9,962 nucleotides of DNA from CAZSPL01 sp964608735 (GTDB lineage Bacteria; JAJVIF01; JAPKYR01; CAZSPL01). Location: assembly GCA_964608735.1 (NCBI GenBank), contig CAZSPL010000146.1, forward strand, positions 1-9,962, in the 5' to 3' direction. The notes beneath the pieces are model-generated. The model searched no databases and had not been told where the DNA came from. It saw nothing but the letters and a program-made list of their open reading frames with translations. Positions 6,265 to 9,962 of the stretch are shown here, one piece after another; position 1 is the stretch's first letter; the number at the start of each line of letters is the position of its first letter. The position numbers were made by a program, and so were the translations under genes.

Positions 6265-8736
6265 ATGGCAAAGACACTTCTTCCCCTTCTTGCGGCATTG
6301 GTATTGATTCTGGCTCCAGCAATCGCGTCGGGGCAATGTGTCGCGGACTCCAACAACGATGCGTCCACCGCGAAAGCGGTCGGGCTGACCGAGACCGTCG
6401 ACGACTACGTATGCCCCGCCGACCCGTGGGATTACTATTCCCTCGACGTCCCGTCCGGGTCGAGCATCACCGGAAAGATAACTTTCAGCACCGACCAGAC
6501 CGGGACCACCATCCAGGTATCCGGGCCGTCGGGAGTCCTGTTCCCGACCAAGGGCTCGACCGATACCCAGAAGCAGATCAATGTCCCGATACAGACCGCG
6601 CTTCCGGCGGGAAAATATTACTTGCGCGTCGGGTTCTATTCATCCTACGCGGTCGACCATCATTACACGATTGTCATAAACCTTGTGGACGCCTCATCAT
6701 CGGGCGGCGGAACCACAGGTGGTGGGACATCGAGCTGCGTGGCAGATAACAATGACGACATCGCCCACGCGGTGGAACTGGCATTCGGGTCGAGCGTATC
6801 CGATTACGTCTGTTACGACGACCACACCGATGTCTATCACTTCAAGGTTTCCACCGCCGACGAGAGCTACGGCTCGCTGAAACTGACATCATCGCCGAAT
6901 GAGATCGTCCTAATTCTGCAAGACTCAAGCGAATCCCAGCTCCACCTCGGCGAATCCATGGGCGGCGAGCTCAATTACAACCTCGCGGCGTCCGGCACAC
7001 CCCTCGCCAACGGCGATTATTATGTCAGCGTGTTCATTCCCGCGGGCAGGGAGGATGAGAATTCCTATACGCTCGAACTGAAGAAACGCACGGTCCAGAT
7101 GGAGATCGCCGAGCCGTCGGTAACACCCTCGCAGGGCGTGGAGAAGGTTCCGCCGGTACAGGGCGCGCAGCTTCAACTCACCAATCCCCCGGCACCGAAT
7201 TTAATGTTGCAGGGCGAGGTGCTGCCCATCTACGCGAGCATCTGCGTCGATTCGCTGTATTGCGTAAGCGAGTCCGACTGGGATGCCGGCTCCAACTCGG
7301 ATGAACCGTTCGCGATAATTACCGGGCTTTCGGACTTCACCAAGGAAAAGGCCTGGAAGATTGGTACACCTCAGGTATTCGGTGATGTGGACAGCGGCGA
7401 GATAAGAACCATCTGGAACCAGCACGTCGTGTATGCGGGCGATGTTCCCTACAATTCAACTATCGGATTCTCTGTTATTCTAATGGAAAGCGACGGCGGG
7501 TGGTCCAACGTTGCCCTCGAACTGAAGACATACGAGGTCGCGGACTGGTTTGTCACAACTCCCGAGGGATGGGTTGCAAACATGAGCGGACTTGGCGTGC
7601 CGGCGTTTGTCTCCATACTCGCCGAGGGGGTGGAAGCATTATTCTCGGGAGGGGCACATGATAATGTCGCCAACTCCGCGGCTATCGTCACCTACAGTGA
7701 TTTGCAGAACTGGTGGGGAAGGAATCCCAAGGTATTCGAGATGGACCTCGACGGCGGCGACTCCGGGCATTACAAGCTTCGGTGGCATATCGAATTCAAA
7801 AAGCAATTTACCCACTGGTTCAACGCCAAGTTCACCGCCCATGACGGATTCGGCGTAGGCAACTTCACCGGTGGAAATGTCGATGAAGTCGTCATCGCCG
7901 TCGATGAAGACGGCCCGGGCGATTTCGGCAAATTCAGCATATACGACGGCAACGGACAGGTCACAAAGTCGTTCGACGCCTTCTACACCCCATACGACCG
8001 CTTCGCGGTGGGCGATGTAAACGGCGCGGGATATGATGAGATAGTCGTCGCGTCCGATGACAACAACGGCTTTATCACCGTGTACGACCCGAATGGAAGC
8101 CAGTTCGCGATGTTCCCCGCCCCGGTGACATGGTATGACGGCCTCGCCGTGGCCGATGTGAATAACGACGGCAAAGGCGAAATCCTGCTCGCCCGCGACG
8201 ACGACAACGCGGTGTATATGTACAACTCGAGCGGCGGACTCGTTCGCAAGCTGCAATTGTCGAACTGGGATTTCGAGGGCACGCGGAATTACTCGTCTGA
8301 ATCGAAGTTCGATGCATTCCTCGTGGGGGATGTCCTCGGCGACGGGCGTCCCGAAATAATTTTCATCGAAAGCCACAACGGGCCGTCGAGCGAGATTCAC
8401 ATCTATGATTGCAACGCGACGACGGATACCGAGGTGCGGCCGTCGATTCAATTCGACCAGCTCGGCGGGACATTCACCAACCACGACGGCGCATGCCTCG
8501 GTGACATCAACGGCGACGGCAAGCTCGACCTCATTATCGGCACCGACCAGGGGGACGGCACGAACGGTTGCAAGATAAAGATTTATGATTTGACGAAGAA
8601 CGTCCTCGACAGCGAACGCTACTGGCCCGCGTTCACATTGTATGACGGCATCGCCGCCGGGAATGTGCTCAACACCAACAACACGCAGATTGTCGTGGCG
8701 ACCGACGAGGATGACAGGGTCTACATAACACAATAG
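6265..8736 (+). CDS. Secreted multidomain protein: two PPC-like domains, unassigned middle domain, FG-GAP propeller
   Basis: An 823-residue exported protein; no enzymatic motif is visible. Residues 1-23 form a signal peptide (cleavage near ASG/Q; no lipobox at C25). Two PPC-like (pre-peptidase C-terminal) beta-sandwich domains follow, about 25-142 and 158-275, joined by a Ser/Gly/Thr linker (144-157). Each has a Cys pair 25 residues apart (C25/C50, C158/C183), probably a disulfide. Residues about 315-475 are a domain I cannot assign, with DEPFAIITGL (346-355) and a possible C327-C333 pair. The C-terminal part holds six FG-GAP/VCBS-type repeats starting near 526, 577, 624, 682, 740 and 793. 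They share a (Y/F/H)D-x-hydrophobic, GD(V/I)N-x-DG, then (D/E)(I/L)(V/I) pattern, with calcium-type loops DVNNDGKGE (631-639) and DINGDGKLD (747-755). This suggests a calcium-stabilised propeller for adhesion or ligand binding outside the cell. AGGAGG (6251-6256) lies 8 nt before the ATG. The gene stands alone on its strand. Confidence 0.88.
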   Translation: MAKTLLPLLAALVLILAPAIASGQCVADSNNDASTAKAVGLTETVDDYVCPADPWDYYSLDVPSGSSITGKITFSTDQTGTTIQVSGPSGVLFPTKGSTDTQKQINVPIQTALPAGKYYLRVGFYSSYAVDHHYTIVINLVDASSSGGGTTGGGTSSCVADNNDDIAHAVELAFGSSVSDYVCYDDHTDVYHFKVSTADESYGSLKLTSSPNEIVLILQDSSESQLHLGESMGGELNYNLAASGTPLANGDYYVSVFIPAGREDENSYTLELKKRTVQMEIAEPSVTPSQGVEKVPPVQGAQLQLTNPPAPNLMLQGEVLPIYASICVDSLYCVSESDWDAGSNSDEPFAIITGLSDFTKEKAWKIGTPQVFGDVDSGEIRTIWNQHVVYAGDVPYNSTIGFSVILMESDGGWSNVALELKTYEVADWFVTTPEGWVANMSGLGVPAFVSILAEGVEALFSGGAHDNVANSAAIVTYSDLQNWWGRNPKVFEMDLDGGDSGHYKLRWHIEFKKQFTHWFNAKFTAHDGFGVGNFTGGNVDEVVIAVDEDGPGDFGKFSIYDGNGQVTKSFDAFYTPYDRFAVGDVNGAGYDEIVVASDDNNGFITVYDPNGSQFAMFPAPVTWYDGLAVADVNNDGKGEILLARDDDNAVYMYNSSGGLVRKLQLSNWDFEGTRNYSSESKFDAFLVGDVLGDGRPEIIFIESHNGPSSEIHIYDCNATTDTEVRPSIQFDQLGGTFTNHDGACLGDINGDGKLDLIIGTDQGDGTNGCKIKIYDLTKNVLDSERYWPAFTLYDGIAAGNVLNTNNTQIVVATDEDDRVYITQ

Positions 8737-8751
8737 CCGCCGGCACGCGGC
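8736..8751 (+). terminator. Weak possible terminator hairpin after the PPC/FG-GAP gene
   Basis: GCCGC and GCGGC form a 5-bp stem with a 6-nt loop starting at the last base of the stop codon. An AT-rich stretch follows (ATAATGATTTTA), but not a true T-run. A second small hairpin, GGTTTC/GAAACC, lies at 8779-8796. Either could end transcription; neither is convincing. Confidence 0.25.
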
Positions 8752-8852
8752 ATAATGATTTTATACGTTCGCGATTCGGGTTTCCTGAAAGAAACCGATT
8801 CCGTGTGGCACGGTCAAGCGTCAGCCAATTATCATCGTCCTGCCAACCTATA

Positions 8853-8872
8853 CGAAGCTTGCCCGTGTCTTT
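8853..8872 (+). repeat. Partial copy of the dispersed repeat, L3
   Basis: CGAAGCTTGCCCGTGTCTTT matches the right half of L1 and L2 apart from one extra A and the last base. It sits in the 202-bp convergent gap 8737-8938. A CTTAC/GTAAG inverted repeat (8883-8904) lies nearby. Confidence 0.5.
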
Positions 8873-8938
8873 TGGCCCCTCCCTTACGGTCAGGGCTCGG
8901 TAAGAACAGATCCTGAATGGACGAATGGAATATACGGA

Positions 8939-9115
8939 TTACTTCGTCAGCACCAGCAGGGCGCCGATTACCGCGAATATGATGACCGAACCCCACAGGT
9001 TCGACGTAAGCGGTCAGCCCCCGCCCGCGCAGTGATAGAGTTTATACACGCCGAATCCGAACAGCCCGCCGACGAGCGCGCCTATAATCGGCCAGAGAAA
9101 TTTCATCGTGAGCAT
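8939..9115 (-). CDS. Candidate selenoprotein: small two-TM membrane protein (DUF6132-like) with in-frame TGA
   Basis: The ATG at 9113-9115 has GGAGG (9121-9125) 5 nt upstream. A plain reading stops at TGA 9014-9016 after 33 residues: one TM segment (about 6-27), then HCAGGG. The frame continues after the TGA for 24 codons to TAA (8939-8941), giving PLTSNLWGSV and a second hydrophobic helix (about 40-56). With selenocysteine at position 34 the product is 58 residues with C29-x-x-G-x-U34-P-L-T-S-N. From memory, small DUF6132 membrane proteins carry CxxGxCP(I/L)TSN between two TM helices, so the TGA falls on their second conserved Cys. A SECIS-like hairpin follows the TGA. TGA ends other genes here, so global recoding is unlikely. 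Function is unknown; a membrane thiol/selenol redox site is inferred. If it is not a selenoprotein, this is a 33-residue peptide or a pseudogene. Confidence 0.75.
8985..9016 (-). promoter_or_regulatory. Putative bacterial SECIS element with its UGA
   Basis: On the minus strand, the UGA (9014-9016) is followed by 16 nt and then an apical loop UGUGG (8993-8997). GUCGAACC (8998-9005) pairs with GGUUCGGU (8985-8992): six Watson-Crick pairs next to the loop, then two G-U pairs. The 16-nt UGA-to-loop distance and a G within the first two loop bases meet the published bacterial SECIS consensus as I remember it (about 16-37 nt; at least one G). It would recruit SelB. Confidence 0.7.
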
Positions 9116-9178
9116 AAGACCCTCCGTTTGTGAAAACGCATTCAATCGCGACAGCTTCCCCGGTTTTCCGCACAACTG

Positions 9179-9210
9179 AATATAACACATGAACCGCCGA
9201 TTTGGTTCAA
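9179..9210 (-). promoter_or_regulatory. Possible promoter of the selenoprotein candidate, with an inverted repeat
   Basis: On the minus strand, TATATT (9179-9184) is preceded by TGT, making an extended -10. A TTGAAC box (9205-9210) stands 20 bp upstream, longer than ideal for a -35. A perfect inverted repeat TGAACC/GGTTCA (9190-9195 and 9204-9209) overlaps the -35 side and could be an operator. It could equally be a hairpin behind the VOC gene, whose stop is at 9235. Confidence 0.4.
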
Positions 9211-9234
9211 TGCGCCCGGGGTTTGGCCGCTTCG

Positions 9235-9606
9235 TTACGGCTTGCCGGCGAATTCGAGCTTGTTGCCGTCGGGATCGGCGATGCGGAACAGCGCGAAATC
9301 GGGGCCGAATTCCTCGTAGTCGCTCACGATCTTCACGCCGGCATCGGCGAGCTTCTCGAATGCATCCTTGACGCTGTCCGTGGCGAAGCAGGGGCACACT
9401 TCGGCGTACTGCCACGGCGGCTTGTTGCATTCCTCGCGGCCGGGTTCGAGATAGACGGTCACATCGCCCGCGTTCATGAGCCGCCCCAGTCCCATCTCGC
9501 CGCCGTCATCGAATCCGAGCATGTCGGCATAGAATTTCACTGCCTTATCGAGTTCGGAAACGTAGATCGACAGCACATTCAATCCGGTTACTTTGATGAT
9601 GGACAT
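9235..9606 (-). CDS. VOC-superfamily (glyoxalase/bleomycin-resistance fold) protein
   Basis: A 123-residue protein with the two beta-alpha-beta-beta-beta modules of the VOC fold. Module 1 has VLSIYVSELDKAVKFYADML (11-30), the classic strand followed by the D-x-A-x-x-F-Y helix. Module 2 ends with IADPDGNKLEF (109-119), where E118 is the usual C-terminal metal ligand. The N-terminal ligand position, usually His or Gln, appears to be Asn (N10), so metal binding or a glyoxalase I reaction is not assured. C71-P-C73 is unusual for the fold. AAGGAG (9616-9621) lies 9 nt before the ATG. The stop is 119 bp before the selenoprotein candidate on the same strand, so the two could be cotranscribed. The substrate cannot be predicted. 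Confidence 0.85.
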   Translation of the reverse strand: MSIIKVTGLNVLSIYVSELDKAVKFYADMLGFDDGGEMGLGRLMNAGDVTVYLEPGREECNKPPWQYAEVCPCFATDSVKDAFEKLADAGVKIVSDYEEFGPDFALFRIADPDGNKLEFAGKP

Positions 9607-9696
9607 CGCGCACTTCTCCTTGTCCCTGGAATATTATGGACGCCAAGAATACCATGGTTTTTGCCTGTCGGATTACCCGGTATCCGTTAAAATTCA

Positions 9697-9705
9697 TGGT
9701 ACAAT
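9697..9705 (+). promoter_or_regulatory. Extended -10 promoter for the lipoprotein gene
   Basis: TGG followed by TACAAT (9700-9705) makes an extended -10 with one mismatch, 43 bp before the ATG at 9749. The -35 region is poor, as is usual for extended -10 promoters. Confidence 0.4.
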
Positions 9706-9748
9706 GATGCTGTCAGGCGGGAAACAAATCGATTCCGGGAGGTTAGCC

Positions 9749-9962
9749 ATGCGGAGAAGTTTTCCAGCGTATGCGGCTGTATGTACGGCCGTTTTTTTGT
9801 GCGCTCTCATCGGATGCTCGCAAGGCGGCGAGCCGATTGTTCCATGCATCAGCGAACCCCCGCCCGTGGGAATGGATATGCCGAAAACTCCCGCCACCAC
9901 CGCCCCGGGGCACCATATGCTCGGGGCGTATTCGTTGTCGTTCGACATCGCGAATGAATCGG
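9749..9962 (+). CDS. Lipoprotein, start only (runs off the window)
   Basis: The frame is open from the ATG to the window edge (71 codons), so only the N-terminus is seen. GGGAGG (9737-9742) lies 6 nt upstream. The product begins MRRSFPAYAA, then a hydrophobic core, then the lipobox L20-I21-G22-C23; signal peptidase II would cleave before C23 and the protein would be lipid-anchored. A short Pro-rich linker follows (SEPPPVGMDMPKTPATTAP), then GHHMLGAYSLSFDIANES, which looks like the first beta-strand of a folded extracellular domain. Function is unknown. The antisense frame here is a shadow. Confidence 0.8.
   Translation, partial: MRRSFPAYAAVCTAVFLCALIGCSQGGEPIVPCISEPPPVGMDMPKTPATTAPGHHMLGAYSLSFDIANES

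Noticed and set aside
7639..8733. 364-codon open frame antisense to the FG-GAP region
   Set aside because: It mirrors the Asp/Gly-rich repeats of the real gene, has no recognisable domain, and starts inside that gene.
9014..9016. Global reassignment of TGA to an amino acid as the cause of the in-frame TGA
   Set aside because: TGA is the natural end of the RAYT, metalloprotease and glycosyltransferase genes at family-typical lengths, so TGA works as a stop here.
9014..9430. 138-codon frame that includes the first part of the small membrane protein
   Set aside because: The first part (9116-9430) mostly overlaps the VOC gene on the same strand in another frame and has low-complexity Arg-rich sequence. 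The ribosome binding site at 9121-9125 supports the internal start at 9115.

Overview
The window reads as chromosomal DNA of a GC-rich, Gram-negative-type bacterium. I cannot name the species. Support for this reading: most genes have GGAGG-type ribosome binding sites, there are two secretory signal peptides and one lipoprotein signal, and a WbuB-like glycosyltransferase points to surface polysaccharide synthesis. Secreted multidomain proteins (a metzincin-like metalloprotease and a PPC/FG-GAP beta-propeller protein) are common in under-cultivated Gram-negative phyla. TGA ends at least three ordinary genes, so the genetic code looks standard.

Layout. (1) 1-988: a REP-associated tyrosine transposase (RAYT) gene, visibly AT-richer than its surroundings, sits between copies of a palindromic repeat whose core is TAAAGGGGTGCCACCCGGAT. 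A perfect 55-bp direct repeat (1-55 and 929-983) brackets it. (2) 1040-3712 (minus): an exported zinc metalloprotease of the DUF5117/DUF4953 type with its own sigma70-like promoter. (3) 3713-4206: a gene-free stretch with a second complete copy of the two-hairpin repeat element and one copy of another dispersed repeat. (4) 4207-5893 (minus): a small single-TM protein with a short-period repeat, preceded by a GT4 glycosyltransferase. (5) 5894-6264: an intergenic region with a 25-bp tandem repeat, the second dispersed repeat, a long hairpin and a promoter. (6) 6265-8736 (plus): an 823-residue secreted protein with two PPC-like domains, a middle domain I cannot assign, and six FG-GAP/VCBS repeats. 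(7) 8939-9115 (minus): a tiny two-TM protein whose frame is crossed by a TGA. (8) 9235-9606 (minus): a VOC/glyoxalase-fold protein. (9) 9749 to the window end (plus): the start of a lipoprotein.

The main discovery candidate is the small gene at 8939-9115. A conventional reading ends it after 33 codons. The frame continues past the TGA for 24 codons to a TAA, and gives PLTSN plus a second TM helix. Read as selenocysteine, the TGA makes a CxxGxU motif that matches, from memory, the CxxGxCP(I/L)TSN motif of small DUF6132-type membrane proteins. A perfect 6-bp hairpin, extended to 8 bp by two wobble pairs, has its apical loop 16 nt after the TGA and a G as second loop base, as expected for a bacterial SECIS.

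The second system is the RAYT and its repeats. The two complete elements at 796-988 and 3914-4116 each contain two stem-loops. The arms differ in sequence between copies but stay complementary within each copy, which indicates selection on the fold.
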